Assembly: GCF_900119165.1 (NCBI RefSeq)
Contig: NZ_FPJG01000006.1
Coordinates: 6,076,001 to 6,140,000, forward strand
DNA length: 64,000 nt
DNA from: Amycolatopsis australiensis
GTDB taxonomy: Bacteria; Actinomycetota; Actinomycetes; Mycobacteriales; Pseudonocardiaceae
Direction of reading: 5' to 3'
How positions within the stretch are numbered: position 1 is the stretch's first letter; each line of letters opens with the position of its first letter. Below are positions 51,967 through 62,052 of this stretch, piece after piece. The notes beneath the pieces were generated by a model that searched no databases, was not told the origin of the DNA, and saw only the letters and a list, made by a program, of their open reading frames with translations. The translations under genes were made by a program, and so were the position numbers.

Positions 51967-54123
51967 CGAGGCGGATCGGCAGCCGGTGGTGGCGCCGTCC
52001 GGTGGCGTGGTGGACGGCGTTGGCCACCGCCGCCGCGACCCCGACCATCGCGACCTCGCCGAGCCCCTTCACCCCGACCGGGTTCAGCTTCAGGTCGGGT
52101 TCGTCCACGAAGCCGACGTCGATGCGGTGGACGTCGGCGTTGACCATGATCGGGTACTCCTCGAGCGTCGCGTTGAGGAAGCCGCCGAACCGGGCGTCGG
52201 CCAGGCTTTCCTCGCGCAACGCCCCGCCGATGCCCCACACCACGCCGCCGCGCACCTGGCTCGCCGCGGTGACCGGGCTGGCCACCCGGCCGCAGTCGAC
52301 GACGCTCACCACGCGCGGCACGCGGATGCGGCACGTCGTCGGCTCGACGCGGACCTCGACGAAGTGGGCGGCCCAGCTGAAGGTGCTGAATGCGGGGTAC
52401 ACCGGGCCGGCGATGGCCAGGTGCCCGGCTTTCGACCGGTCGACCGTCTCGGGCGCCTGCCCGGCGCCGACCGTGGCGACCTCGGCCTCCACCGGGTGCC
52501 CGGCGCGTTCGACGGCCGCGGCCACGTCGACGTCACCGGTGTCCGCGGCGTTCAGGTGCTTGCGCAGCTCCCGCAGGCCGGCGTGGACGGCGGGCAGCGC
52601 GGTCGCCGTGCCCCACGAGCCCGCCGTCAGGTGCTGCGGCGCGAACCGCGTGTCGCCGACGCGGACCTCGACGTCGCCCACCTGGATGCCGAGGTCGTTC
52701 GCGACGAGCAGGGCGATCGCGCTGCGGATGCCCTGGCCCATCTCGTGACCGTCGACGCCGACGGTCACGCGGCCGTTCGCGGTGGCGGTCAGGTGTGCGA
52801 CGGCGGGCGCGGCGTGGCCGGGGTAGTTGCCCGCGGCGACGCCCCAGCCGATCAGCGAGCCGTCGGCGGCGCGCATCGAGCCGGGCTGCGGGTGCCGGCC
52901 GGCCCACCCGAACCGCTCCGCGCCGCGGCGGAGGCATTCGGCGAGGAACCGCGTCGAGAACGGCCGCCCGGTCACCGGGTCGGTCATCGTGTCGTTGGCC
53001 AGCCGCAGCGCGACCGGGTCCTGGCCGGTGGCGTACGCCAGCTCATCGACCGCCGACTCGAACGCGAACATCGCCGAGCTCTCGAACGGCGCCCGCATGT
53101 ACCCGGGCGTCTGCACGTCGGTCCGCACCAGGCGGTGCCGGCCGCGGAAGGCTTCGAAGCCGTACAGCCGCGACGTGACCTCGGTGTGCATCGCCGGGAA
53201 CAGGTCGTGGCGGGAGGTCTGCTGGTCGACCTCGTGGACGGCGGCGCGGATCCGGCCGGACTCGTCCGCGCCGAGGCGGACGCGGTGACGGGTGGCCGGG
53301 CGGAAGCTCCCGTTGTGGAAGGTCTGTGCCCGGGCCAGCACGAGCTTGACCGGCCGCCCGAGCCGTCGCGAAACCAGCGCCAGCGGCGCCAGGTGCGGCT
53401 GGAGCGAGTTCTTCTGCCCGAAGCCGCCGCCGACGTAGGGCGAGCGGACCTCGATGTCCGCGGCGTCGAGGCCGAGCTGCTGGGCGAGCCCGTGGCGGAC
53501 GGCGGCCGCGTTCTGGGTGCCCTCGTGCACGATGAGCGTGCCGTCCCGCCACTCGACGACGCCGCCGTTCAGCTCCATCGGCACCGCGTGCTGCGCGGCG
53601 TGCTCGTAGGTGCGCTCGATCCGCACCGGGCTCGCGTCGATCACCGCGTCGGCGTCACCGACCTTGATGTCCGCGAGGAAGGGCAGCGGGATCGCCTCTT
53701 CCTGGACCAGCGTGGCCGCGCCCTCGGCGTCCAGGTGCACGGCGAACGGCTCGGGCGCGTACTCCGCGGTGACCAGCTCCGCCGCTTCCGTCGCGGCGAC
53801 CAGGGTGTCCGCCACGACCAGGGCGATCGGCTGACCGCGGTAGGCGATGTGGTCGTCGAGCAGCGGCTGCAGGCTCTGGAAGGAGAACCCGCCGCCCATG
53901 ATGAACCCGGGCCCGCGCAGCTCGGCGGCGTCGAAGCGGGTCACGACGAGCAGGACGCCCGGCACGGCTTCCGCGGCGGCGGTGTCCACTCGCGACACCC
54001 GGCCGCGGCCGGTCCTGGCGAGGGCGAGGGTCGCGTAGGCGAGGCCGTCGGGAACGCGGTCGGTGCCGTAGCGGGCCTGGCCGGTGACCTTCTCGTAGGC
54101 GTCCACCCGGCGGGGGTCGGCGG

Positions 54124-54127
<4 letters not shown>
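51953..54127 (-). CDS. Xanthine dehydrogenase family molybdopterin-binding subunit
   Basis: A 724-aa large subunit of a molybdenum hydroxylase (PaoC/YagR-like). It has the aldehyde oxidase/xanthine dehydrogenase a/b hammerhead domain (residues 10-130, KVTGQARYGTD) and the Mo-cofactor domains: YVGGGFGQKNSL, MRAPFESSAMFAFESAVDELA, GHEMGQGIRSAIALL, AGSWGTATALPAV and the C-terminal GVKGLGEVAMVGVAAAVANAV with the catalytic Glu. It hydroxylates aldehydes or aromatic heterocycles. It forms an operon with FAD and 2Fe-2S subunits, overlapping the FAD gene by four bases. Confidence 0.93.
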
Positions 54128-55121
<994 letters not shown>

Positions 55122-55122
<1 letters not shown>

Positions 55123-55601
55123 CAGGCTTCCCTTCCCGCGGCCTGCCGGACGGCGGCGACGATCCCGGCGTAGGCACCGCAGCGGCAGAGGTTGCCGCTG
55201 AGGTACTCGCGGATCTCGTCGTCGCTGCCGGTGTGGCCTTCGGCGATGCAGGCGAGGCCGGACATGATCTGGCCCGGCGTGCAGTAGCCGCACTGCAGGG
55301 CGTCGTGGTCGACGAACGCCCGCTGCAACGGGTGCAGTGAGCCGTCCGGGCCGGCGACGCCCTCGATGGTGGTGACGTCCTGGCCCGCGGCCTGCACGGC
55401 GGGCGTCAGGCAGGACACCACGCGCCGCCCGGCGAGGTGCACCGTGCAGGCGCCGCAGTGGCCCTGGTCGCAGCCCTTCTTGGTGCCGGTCAGGCCGAGC
55501 CGCTCGCGCAGCACGTCGAGCAGCGACTCCCGCGGGTCGAGCGCGAGCCGGACGGGCCGTCCGTTGACGGTGGCTTCGACGATGTTTTCCGAAGTGGACA
55601 C
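55122..55601 (-). CDS. 2Fe-2S iron-sulfur subunit of molybdenum hydroxylase
   Basis: A 159-aa subunit with both clusters: plant-type CDQGHCGAC...C near residue 44 and the helical-domain CGYCTPGQIM...CRCG at 104-140. It is the first gene of the operon 2Fe-2S, FAD, Mo, membrane protein. The N-terminus (MSTSENIVEATVNG) has no twin-arginine signal, so unlike the periplasmic PaoABC enzyme this complex should be cytoplasmic. The start is GTG 55601. Confidence 0.93.
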
Positions 55602-55665
55602 ACCGGCGACGCTAGCTCCCGCGCGGGTGCGGGCGCCTTCCCGTGATTGCTGCCGGGACGCCGTT

Positions 55666-56547
55666 TTATTGCTGGGGCCGCACCGCGGCCCGGTAGGCCG
55701 AAGGTGAGAGGCCGAGCTGCGCCCGGAACGCCGACGCGAACCGTGACGGCGTGGCGAACCCGCAGGCCTGCGCGATCTCGGTGACCGAAAGCTCGCCGCG
55801 TTCGAGGTGGCGGCACGCGCGTTCCACCCGGATGCGGGTGAGGAAGCGATACGGCGTCTGGCCGGTCGCCGCCTTGAACACGCGCAGGAAGTGGAAGGAG
55901 CTCAGGTCGGCCGCGGCCGCCATGTCGGCCAGTGACAGCGGGAGGTGGTGGTTGTCCCGGATGAACTGCACGGCCCGGCGGGTGCGCAGCTCGTCGCGGC
56001 CGGGCACCCGCGGCGGCGGTGCCTCGGCGTGCCGGGTCAGCAGGTGCACCGCGAGGAACGTGGCCGCCGACTCGGCGTACAGCTCGTCGGCCCCGGCGAG
56101 GGCCGCCGCGCCGAGGGCGCCGGCCACCGACGCGACCACGGGATCCTCGACGGAAAGGACGTCCGGACGGCCGAGCCCGTCCGCGTCCCGGCCCCACAGG
56201 TCGAGCGCCGTGCGGTCGATCAGGGCGCCGGGCAGGTGCACGTGCGTCGTCAAGGTGCGTTCCGGGCCGTGCCAGCGGAGCCGCGCCGGGCGGCCGGGCG
56301 CGGTCAGCCCGATCGACCCCGGCCGGTAGTCCGCGCGCCACCAGCGCGTGCCGTGCCGCGACTCCATGGTCGTGGTCCCCCGGCTCACCAGCACGACGGT
56401 CTGCTCGGCCAGCGGCGGCAGGTCGAGCTCGGCTTCTTCGGCGTTGTCCAGCAGGCGCACGAGCAGCGCGGACCAGCCGTTGTCCCGGCGGCTGCACAGC
56501 CGCACGCGGGCGGCAGGCCCCGGATCGAACGTCAGCGCCTCCGACAC
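55666..56547 (-). CDS. AraC family transcriptional regulator
   Basis: A 293-aa protein: an AraC-type ligand-binding N-half (cupin-like, QTVVLVSRGTTTMES) and a C-terminal HTH pair (LSLADMAAAADLSSFHFLRVFKAATGQTPYRFLTRIRVERA, then LSVTEIAQACGFATPSRFASAFRAQLGLSP). It is next to the molybdenum hydroxylase operon and reads the same way, so it could control it, or the divergent AraC gene. Start GTG 56547. Confidence 0.9.
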   Translation of the reverse strand: MSEALTFDPGPAARVRLCSRRDNGWSALLVRLLDNAEEAELDLPPLAEQTVVLVSRGTTTMESRHGTRWWRADYRPGSIGLTAPGRPARLRWHGPERTLTTHVHLPGALIDRTALDLWGRDADGLGRPDVLSVEDPVVASVAGALGAAALAGADELYAESAATFLAVHLLTRHAEAPPPRVPGRDELRTRRAVQFIRDNHHLPLSLADMAAAADLSSFHFLRVFKAATGQTPYRFLTRIRVERACRHLERGELSVTEIAQACGFATPSRFASAFRAQLGLSPSAYRAAVRPQQ

Positions 56548-56586
56548 CCACCGACCCTAACAGCGCACACCGGTAGCCTCGGGCGC

Positions 56587-57480
56587 ATGGTGTTCGACTC
56601 CGCCCGGTTCGATCTGCGGCCGTACACCGGTTTCGCCATGGACACCTACGTCCGGCGGACGTTCTGCAGCTGGGAGAACGCCGGCTGGCGGTCGTTGCTG
56701 GTCCAGCGGTTCGAGCACGTCCCGGTGGCCGAGGACCTGGCGCTGCCGTCGGCCGCGGACCTGCACCTGGTGCTGCCGGTCGCCGGACGGGCGGAGCTGG
56801 AGACCCGCGACGGCGGCCGCCCGGTCCGCTCCGCCTGGATCCCGGGCCGGCTGCAGCTGGGCATCCCGGACCGGCCGTCGGTGAAGCGCTATCGCGGCGA
56901 CACGTCGATGCGCAGCGTCCAGGTGCACATCCCGCGCGGCACCGTCGACTCGGTCGCGGCGCGGCTGGGCGGCGGGGCCGTGGACTTCGAGGCCATGACG
57001 GCGTCCGTGGCGGCGGGCGGCGACCCGCTGCTCGAGGAGACCGTGCGCGCGGTGGGCTTCCCCGGCGCGGCCGACGACCTCTACGCCGAATCCGCCGCCG
57101 CGTTCCTGGCGACGCACCTGCTCGTGCGGCACGGGCGGCTGCGCGGCGGCCGGACGCCGGAGCGGGAAGACGCCCGCGTGCGCGCGGTCGTCGCGAGCAT
57201 GCGCGAGCGGCTGGCCGAGCCGGTCACGCTGGCGGAACTCGCCGGCGAGGTGCACCTGTCGGTCTACCACCTCGTCCGGGTGTTCCGGGCCGCGACCGGC
57301 GAGACACCGCACCGGTTCCTCACCCGGCTGCGGATCGAGCAGGCGAAACGGCTGCTGCGTGACACGGACCTGTCGCTGGAGCGGATCGCGCCCCGCTGCG
57401 GCTTCGCCGGCCCGGGTGCCCTTTCGGCCGCGTTCGTCCGCCACACCGGCATCCGCCCTTCGGCCTACCGCAATTCCTGA
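56587..57480 (+). CDS. AraC family transcriptional regulator
   Basis: A 297-aa protein, divergent from another AraC gene across only 39 bases. The N-half is AraC-binding-domain-like (FCSWENAGWRSLLVQRFEHVP). The HTH pair is at 200-290 (VTLAELAGEVHLSVYHLVRVFRAATGETPHRFLTRLRIEQA; LSLERIAPRCGFAGPGALSAAFVRHTG). The two AraC proteins share a FFCSW/SW-x-LLV-type N-terminus, so they may be old duplicates. A TAGCCT box next to the ATG suggests leaderless translation. Confidence 0.9.
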   Translation: MVFDSARFDLRPYTGFAMDTYVRRTFCSWENAGWRSLLVQRFEHVPVAEDLALPSAADLHLVLPVAGRAELETRDGGRPVRSAWIPGRLQLGIPDRPSVKRYRGDTSMRSVQVHIPRGTVDSVAARLGGGAVDFEAMTASVAAGGDPLLEETVRAVGFPGAADDLYAESAAAFLATHLLVRHGRLRGGRTPEREDARVRAVVASMRERLAEPVTLAELAGEVHLSVYHLVRVFRAATGETPHRFLTRLRIEQAKRLLRDTDLSLERIAPRCGFAGPGALSAAFVRHTGIRPSAYRNS

Positions 57481-57539
57481 CCGGCACACCGCAATCGCGC
57501 GCCTGGGCCCGGCTCGGCGTCCGCCCTAGCGTTGCGGCA

Positions 57540-57977
57540 ATGCAGTCCTACGACGTCACCGCCGAGACGACCGCCGCACCTTCGACCGTGTGGGCGCTGC
57601 TGCTCGACGCGCGGACCTGGCCGGCCTGGTCCCCGGTCGACGCGCTGGAGGCCGGGCAGTCGGCCGGCCTGTCCCCCGACGGCCGGGACGGCGTGGGCGC
57701 GGTCCGCGCGTTCCGCACCGGGAAGGTCGTCACCAAGGAGCGGATCACGGCGCTGGAACCCGAGCGCCGGTTCGCCTACGAAGGCGCGGAAAACCCGCAG
57801 CTCACCGACTACCGGGCGGCGGTCGAGCTGCATGCGCTCCCGGGTGGGGGCACCCGGATCCGGTGGCACGGCACGTTTTCCGCGCGCTGGGGGATGCGCT
57901 GGTTCCTGCAGCGGTACCTGCGCCGCTTCATGCAGGGCATGGCGACCGGGCTGGCCGAGTACGCCGCCCGCGGGTGA
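57540..57977 (+). CDS. SRPBCC (polyketide cyclase/dehydrase-like) family protein
   Basis: A 145-aa START/Bet v1-like protein: SYDVTAETTAAPSTVWALLLDARTWPAWSPVDALE, then FRTGKVVTKERITALEPERRFAYEG and a final helix FLQRYLRRFMQGMATGLAEYA. Such proteins bind hydrophobic ligands in a deep cavity. It follows the AraC gene on the same strand by 59 bases and may be its target; a TAGCGT box sits before the ATG. Confidence 0.85.
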   Translation: MQSYDVTAETTAAPSTVWALLLDARTWPAWSPVDALEAGQSAGLSPDGRDGVGAVRAFRTGKVVTKERITALEPERRFAYEGAENPQLTDYRAAVELHALPGGGTRIRWHGTFSARWGMRWFLQRYLRRFMQGMATGLAEYAARG

Positions 57978-57989
57978 CCTGCATCACCA

Positions 57990-58434
57990 TCGGTGGTGTT
58001 CCGGAAGCCCACTCCGCGGCGCGCGGCCATGGCTCCACGGCATCGCGACGAACCTCGTCTCGCGGCACCGGCGGGGGTGGAGGCACGGGGGCCCAAGCCC
58101 TGGGCGCGGACCTCGACCTGGCGCTGGCCGCGCTGCGCCCGCGCGAGCGGGACGTCCTGCTGCTTGTCGCCGTCGAAGGACTGGCCTACCAAGAGGTCGC
58201 CGAGGCACTGCCCATCCCGGTCGGCACGGTCAAGTCGCGGCTCAACCGCGCCCGCCACCGCGTCCGCGCGCGAGGTGAGGTCTGGTTCTCGGTCGACGGC
58301 AAGGCCCCGATCGGCGGCGCCGACGATCCCCGGCCGGAGGGCACTCCGGAGGACTGCCGTCCTGTTCGTCGGCACGGACGGGCAGCGCCATCACGGTGAA
58401 GACCTTCGTGGACCAGGCCGGGCAGCGGCCCTGA
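57990..58434 (+). pseudogene. ECF sigma factor relic (regions 3-4 and tail)
   Basis: Frames in this gap preserve WLHGIATNLVSRHRR (end of sigma-2/linker), then LALAALRPRERDVLLLVAVEGLAYQEVAEALPIPVGTVKSRLNRARHRVR, an intact sigma region 4, in another frame. Downstream bits FVGTDG and SAITVKTFVDQAGQRP belong to yet another frame and resemble the membrane protein often encoded behind such sigma factors. Region 2 is missing. At least two frame breaks and a large deletion are needed, so this is a decayed gene, possibly a fused sigma/downstream relic. Confidence 0.65.
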
Positions 58435-58443
58435 CGCCCGGGC

Positions 58444-59147
58444 TCACGCCGGGTTCCGGCAGGCCACGTCGTCGTGGAAGGTCGCGAACGACGACACCGG
58501 CTCGCGGGTCGTGCGGTGCTCGCTCAGCCGGTGGGTTTCGTCGGCGTGGCCGAGCGCGATCCCGCAGACGATCACGTGGTCGGCCGGCACCGGCACGTGG
58601 CGGCGCAGGATCGGGTGGTAGTCGATCAGCGACGACTGCGCGCACGTGTGCAGCCCGGCGCCGCGCGCCGCCAGCATCAGGCCCTGGAGGAACAGGCCCG
58701 CGTCCACCAGCGCGCCCTGCAGCGGAAGCCGGCTGACCGTGAGGATCATGCCGACCGGCACGCCGAAGAAGCCGTAGTTGCGGCGGTGGTGGCCGAGGCG
58801 GCCGTCGTGTCGTCCGGGTCGATGCCGAGCGCGTCCCGGTAGAGCCCTTCGCCGAACCGGCGCCGGCGCGAGCGGAACGGCTCCGGCCACTCCCGCGCGC
58901 CGGGCTGGTAGGCGAACTCGGCCGCCGCGCGGCGGCCTTCGTCGTGCGCGCACAGCAGGTCGGCGCTCAGCGCCCGCTTCGCCGCGCCGGTCAGCACGTG
59001 CACCTGCCACGGCCGGCAGTCGGAGTTGCTGGCCGAGCGCGCCGCGAGGGCCAGCAGCCGTTCGACCTGCGCGCGACGCACCGGGTCGGGCCGGAAGGCG
59101 CGGCAGCTGCGGCGGGTCAGCAGCGCCTCCTCGACGGTGGTGCTCAC
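58444..59147 (-). pseudogene. Nitroreductase (PnbA-like), single-base frameshift
   Basis: The N-terminal part MSTTVEEALLTRRSCRAFRPDPV, LLALAARSASNSDCRPWQVHVL is an FMN nitroreductase start. After ALGIDPDDT the frame must shift to RRNYGFFGVPVGMILTVSR, DAGLFLQGLMLAARGAGLHT and VIVCGIALGHADE, the rest of the family. The span is 704 bases, one short of a multiple of three; the break lies near 58790-58810. Directly before it (four-base overlap) is a hydroxylaminobenzoate-lyase-like gene, so it probably reduced a nitroaromatic such as 4-nitrobenzoate. It may be a sequencing slip rather than real inactivation. Confidence 0.8.
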
Positions 59148-59653
59148 TCGGCCGGCGGGGTGATGTCGTAGGAGATGCGGCCGGCGGGCAGGTAGAACAG
59201 CGCGATCAGCGCACCGCCCTTGACCTCCGGGTAGTGGTGGCTGCCCGGCCCGGGCGCGGTCCAGCCCGCCCCCCTCCAGCCGCGCGGGCCCATCAGCTTC
59301 GCGCCCGGGTCCAGCGGCACCACGAGGTTCAGCTCGCCGTACGGGTGCTGGTGGTACTGCCCGCGGTACGGCTCGACGCTGTCCATCCAGACGGCGGTGA
59401 TGCTGAAGTAGTTGAGCACGTCACGGGGCTCGGCGATGCGGCTGCGGCGGTACTTCGGCCCGTCGACCTCGACGTTGGCCGCCCAGCCCGCGCGGACTCC
59501 CTCGGTGATCATGCGCGCCAGGTCGTCGTACAGGGGGCTGCCGGGCCCGTGGTTTTCGTTGAGCCAGGTCTCCAGCTCGCCGCCAGCGGTCCGGTTCTTG
59601 ACGTCTTCGAGGAACGGGATGCTGCGGTCGATCAGGTCCTGGGCGGTGGTCAT
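59144..59653 (-). CDS. 4-hydroxylaminobenzoate lyase-like (DUF4863) protein
   Basis: A 169-aa cupin-like protein: LETWLNENHGPGSPLYDDLARMITEGVRAGWAANVEV, YFSITAVWMDSVEPYRGQYHQHPYGELNLVVPL (His-rich metal site), GWTAPGPGSHHYPEVKGG. The DUF4863 family includes PnbB, which turns 4-hydroxylaminobenzoate into protocatechuate plus ammonia. The neighbouring nitroreductase would make that substrate from 4-nitrobenzoate, so the pair is a short nitroarene pathway. Family assignment comes from the N-terminal helix pattern and HQHPYGE; function rests on the pairing. Confidence 0.72.
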   Translation of the reverse strand: MTTAQDLIDRSIPFLEDVKNRTAGGELETWLNENHGPGSPLYDDLARMITEGVRAGWAANVEVDGPKYRRSRIAEPRDVLNYFSITAVWMDSVEPYRGQYHQHPYGELNLVVPLDPGAKLMGPRGWRGAGWTAPGPGSHHYPEVKGGALIALFYLPAGRISYDITPPAE

Positions 59654-59697
59654 CGTGGGCTCCTTCCGTGCGTGGCTCGAACGTAAGCCGCAGTTAC

Positions 59698-59718
59698 GTT
59701 ACAGTCAACTATTGTAAC
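59698..59718. promoter_or_regulatory. TetR-type operator in the nitroarene cluster promoter
   Basis: GTTACA, nine bases, TGTAAC: a perfect inverted repeat in the 107-base gap between the lyase-like gene and the TetR gene. A second set, TACGTTAC near 59695 and GTAACGTA at 59735, forms a wider repeat. The gap is A+T-richer than its surroundings. Probably bound by the adjacent TetR. Confidence 0.65.
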
Positions 59719-59760
59719 TTAACGATGCTGCGTCGTAACGTATCGGCTAGGCTCTGCCCC

Positions 59761-60375
59761 ATGCCGCCGCCGAACGAGGAGTCCGGGTCGCGCCCCGGTG
59801 GCCGTCCGCGGGACGCCGCCCTCGACGAGGCGATCATCCTGGCCACGCGCGAGCGGCTCGTCCGCGACGGCTACTCGCTCATGACCATCGGCGACATCGC
59901 GGCCGACGCCAAGGTCAGCCGCCCGACGCTGTACCGGCGGTGGCGCACGAAGTTCGACCTCGTCGTCGACGCGCTGGACTACGGGTTCCGCAGGCAGCGG
60001 GACTCCTACACCGTGGACCTGAGCAGCATGGCGCCGCGCGAAGCGTTCACCGAAGCGGTGCGCCGGCTGGATCCCGCGTACTTCAACCCGGACGCCATGG
60101 TGCTCATGGGCAACTTCGCCGGCGAGGCGATCCGCACGCCGGAGCTGCTCGGGATCCTGCGCGCGCACGCCGTCGAGCCGCGCGTCACGCTGGTCGAGAA
60201 CGTGCTGGCACAACTGCAGGACAGCGGCGCAGTGCGGGACGGCATCGACCGCCACACCATCGCGACGATGTGCTTCGGCAGCTATTTCGCCGCCTTCTAC
60301 CGCGGGGAGAACCGGGACGAGATTCCCGAAGCGGTCGTTTCGGTGCTGTGGCCGGCGATCGCCGCGCGGGATTGA
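59761..60375 (+). CDS. TetR family transcriptional regulator
   Basis: A 204-aa repressor with HTH at residues 20-66 (ILATRERLVRDGYSLMTIGDIAADAKVSRPTLYRRWRTKFDLV) and a TetR_C_16-like C-half (NFAGEAIRTPELLGILRAHAVEPR). It is divergent from the lyase-nitroreductase pair and likely represses it until an aromatic ligand binds. In pseudomonads the corresponding pnb regulator is of LysR type, so the control here would be different. Confidence 0.88.
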   Translation: MPPPNEESGSRPGGRPRDAALDEAIILATRERLVRDGYSLMTIGDIAADAKVSRPTLYRRWRTKFDLVVDALDYGFRRQRDSYTVDLSSMAPREAFTEAVRRLDPAYFNPDAMVLMGNFAGEAIRTPELLGILRAHAVEPRVTLVENVLAQLQDSGAVRDGIDRHTIATMCFGSYFAAFYRGENRDEIPEAVVSVLWPAIAARD

Positions 60376-60421
60376 TCACGTTCGCGCAACCAACCGGCGC
60401 GCTCATCCGTGCTTCAGTGAT

Positions 60422-61282
60422 GTGAGGACGACTTCGGATCGACGGCGGCGGTTCCGCGCGCGGGCGCTGACGGTCGCGGTGCTGGTGGGGGCCGGTGGCG
60501 CGTTCGCCCACACGACGCTCGGCGCGCCGGCCGCCGGGCCCGCGCCGGCCCTGTCCCCCGGGCACCGCCTGCCCGACACGAGCGCGCTGGGCCGCAGCCC
60601 GGCGCCGCCACCGCCGGCCCCGGCCCCGATCCTGCCGTTCAACGCGAAGCTGACCTCGCGGGACATTCCCGTGCCGGGCGGCGGCGTCCGCGCCGGCGCC
60701 TGCAGCGGCGCGCTGGTCGCGCCGCAGTGGGTCGTCACGGCCGGGCACTGCTTCCACGACCTCCAGGACGCCCGCGTCGGCGGCCGGCCGCGGTACACGA
60801 TGACCGTGACGGTCGGGAAGCTCAAGGACAGCGATCCCGGCGGGCACACGGCCGCGGTCGTGGACGTCCGCCAGTCACCGGTCAACGACCTGGCGGTCGT
60901 GAAGCTCAGCGCGCCGGTGGACGGCGTCACGCCGGTGACGCTGTCCTCGGCGCCGCCGTCGGTCGGCGAGCAGCTGCAGTTCGCGGGCTGGGGTTCGCAC
61001 TCGGCGACAGTGCTCGGGCCGTCGGATCACCTCAAGCGCGGGCGGTTCCGGGTCTCGGGCATCGGGGAGTCCACTTTGGAGGCACTGCCGGTCGGCACGC
61101 GCACGGTGGACAACGGCCCGTGCCCGGAGGACTCGGGCGGCCCGTTCTTCGTCTCGGCCGACGACCGCACGGCCACGCTCGTCGCGATCGTCAACACCGG
61201 GCCGCCGTGCCCGCAGCCGGGCCCGGAGACGATCGCCAGGATCGACGTCGTGGCGGGGTGGATCCGCGAGCAGACCGGCTGA
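60422..61282 (+). CDS. Secreted trypsin-like serine protease
   Basis: A 286-aa exported protease. The N-terminus is basic (RTTSDRRRRFRARA) followed by a hydrophobic signal, then a Pro/Ala-rich linker to about residue 75. The chymotrypsin fold has His in VVTAGHCFHD near 110, Asp in SPVNDLAVVKLS near 160 and Ser in CPEDSGGPFFVS near 240. Cysteines pair as C-SGALVAPQ/AGHC and around the active Ser. The GTG at 60422 begins the basic N-terminus. It acts outside the cell; the specificity pocket cannot be assigned. Confidence 0.88.
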   Translation: MRTTSDRRRRFRARALTVAVLVGAGGAFAHTTLGAPAAGPAPALSPGHRLPDTSALGRSPAPPPPAPAPILPFNAKLTSRDIPVPGGGVRAGACSGALVAPQWVVTAGHCFHDLQDARVGGRPRYTMTVTVGKLKDSDPGGHTAAVVDVRQSPVNDLAVVKLSAPVDGVTPVTLSSAPPSVGEQLQFAGWGSHSATVLGPSDHLKRGRFRVSGIGESTLEALPVGTRTVDNGPCPEDSGGPFFVSADDRTATLVAIVNTGPPCPQPGPETIARIDVVAGWIREQTG

Positions 61283-61290
61283 CCCGACGC

Positions 61291-61470
61291 TCAGGGCCAG
61301 GGTTCGTCGTCGCCGAGCACCGGGGCTTCGCGGCGCTGGTCGGCGACGTCGGCGGGATCGGCGTCGGCGGGAGCTTCGGCGATGTCCGGCTCGAGGACGT
61401 CGTCACGTCCGGGACGCGCCGGGCGCTGCTGGTCCGCCACGTCGTTGGCGGGCTTGAACTCGTCGAGCAC
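61291..61470 (-). CDS. Small acidic protein (59 aa)
   Basis: MLDEFKPANDVADQQRPARPGRDDVLEPDI...ADPADVADQRREAPVLGDDEPWP. It has two ADVA(D)Q-x-R blocks and many Asp/Glu, a pattern seen in small actinobacterial proteins of unknown role. GGAGGAG lies a few bases before the GTG at 61470, strongly supporting the start. It is convergent with the protease gene, with eight bases between the stops. Likely disordered and soluble. Confidence 0.7.
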   Translation of the reverse strand: MLDEFKPANDVADQQRPARPGRDDVLEPDIAEAPADADPADVADQRREAPVLGDDEPWP

Positions 61471-61663
61471 GGGACTCCTCCTCGCGTGGCCGGAAAACCG
61501 TGGTCGGCATCGGGGTGGGCACTGTGTCGTGCGACGGCACCGGGTGCGGGCTGCCGCGGAGGTACGCCGGGAGGCGCGGGGCCGGGACGTCTCGTCTCAC
61601 CGGCCGTGGACAGGGCAGGCAGCGCACGCCGACAGCTCTCGGCTGCCCGGTGCCGTCACCGCA

Positions 61664-61936
61664 TCACCTCTTTCCTCGTTCGCCGCCGGTCACGAACCGC
61701 GGTTCCGGAGGAGAGCGCTCCCGCCGTGGGCATCGCACCGGCAGCGTCAGGACACGCCACGGCGCCGGGTCGCGGCCGGCGGCCGGGTGGGGCGCGTCCG
61801 GGGTGCGCGGGACCGGCGACGGCCGGAGCGGCGGCTCGAAGTTCGCGGCCACGATCGCGTCGAACTCCGCCCGGACCCACGCGGGGTCGGCCAGCACCAG
61901 CTCCGCGAACCCGTCGTTCGCCGAACGGACGGTCAT
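61664..61936 (-). CDS. Small conserved protein (90 aa)
   Basis: MTVRSANDGFAELVLADPAWVRAEFDAIVAANFEPP, then a Pro/Arg-rich C-terminus. The helix AELVLADPAWVRAEFDAIVAANF recurs in small actinobacterial ORFs next to mobile or regulatory genes; its function is unknown. GGGGAG precedes the ATG. An excellent sigma-70-type promoter (TTGAAA, 17 bases, TATAGA) lies 62 bases upstream. Confidence 0.65.
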   Translation of the reverse strand: MTVRSANDGFAELVLADPAWVRAEFDAIVAANFEPPLRPSPVPRTPDAPHPAAGRDPAPWRVLTLPVRCPRRERSPPEPRFVTGGERGKR

Positions 61937-61997
61937 CGTCGATCACTCCCCGGATCGTCTCGCGATGTCACCAGGTCATGTCCTGCGCTTCACTATT

Positions 61998-62026
61998 TCT
62001 ATAGCACCGGCTGCAGGTTGTTTCAA
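61998..62026 (-). promoter_or_regulatory. Sigma-70 type promoter
   Basis: Leftward TTGAAA (62026-62021), 17-base spacer, TATAGA (62003-61998). This is the best housekeeping-type promoter in the window and drives the 90-aa gene starting at 61936. Confidence 0.7.
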
Positions 62027-62052
62027 GTGCCTGTCCGACATAATGTGAAGCC

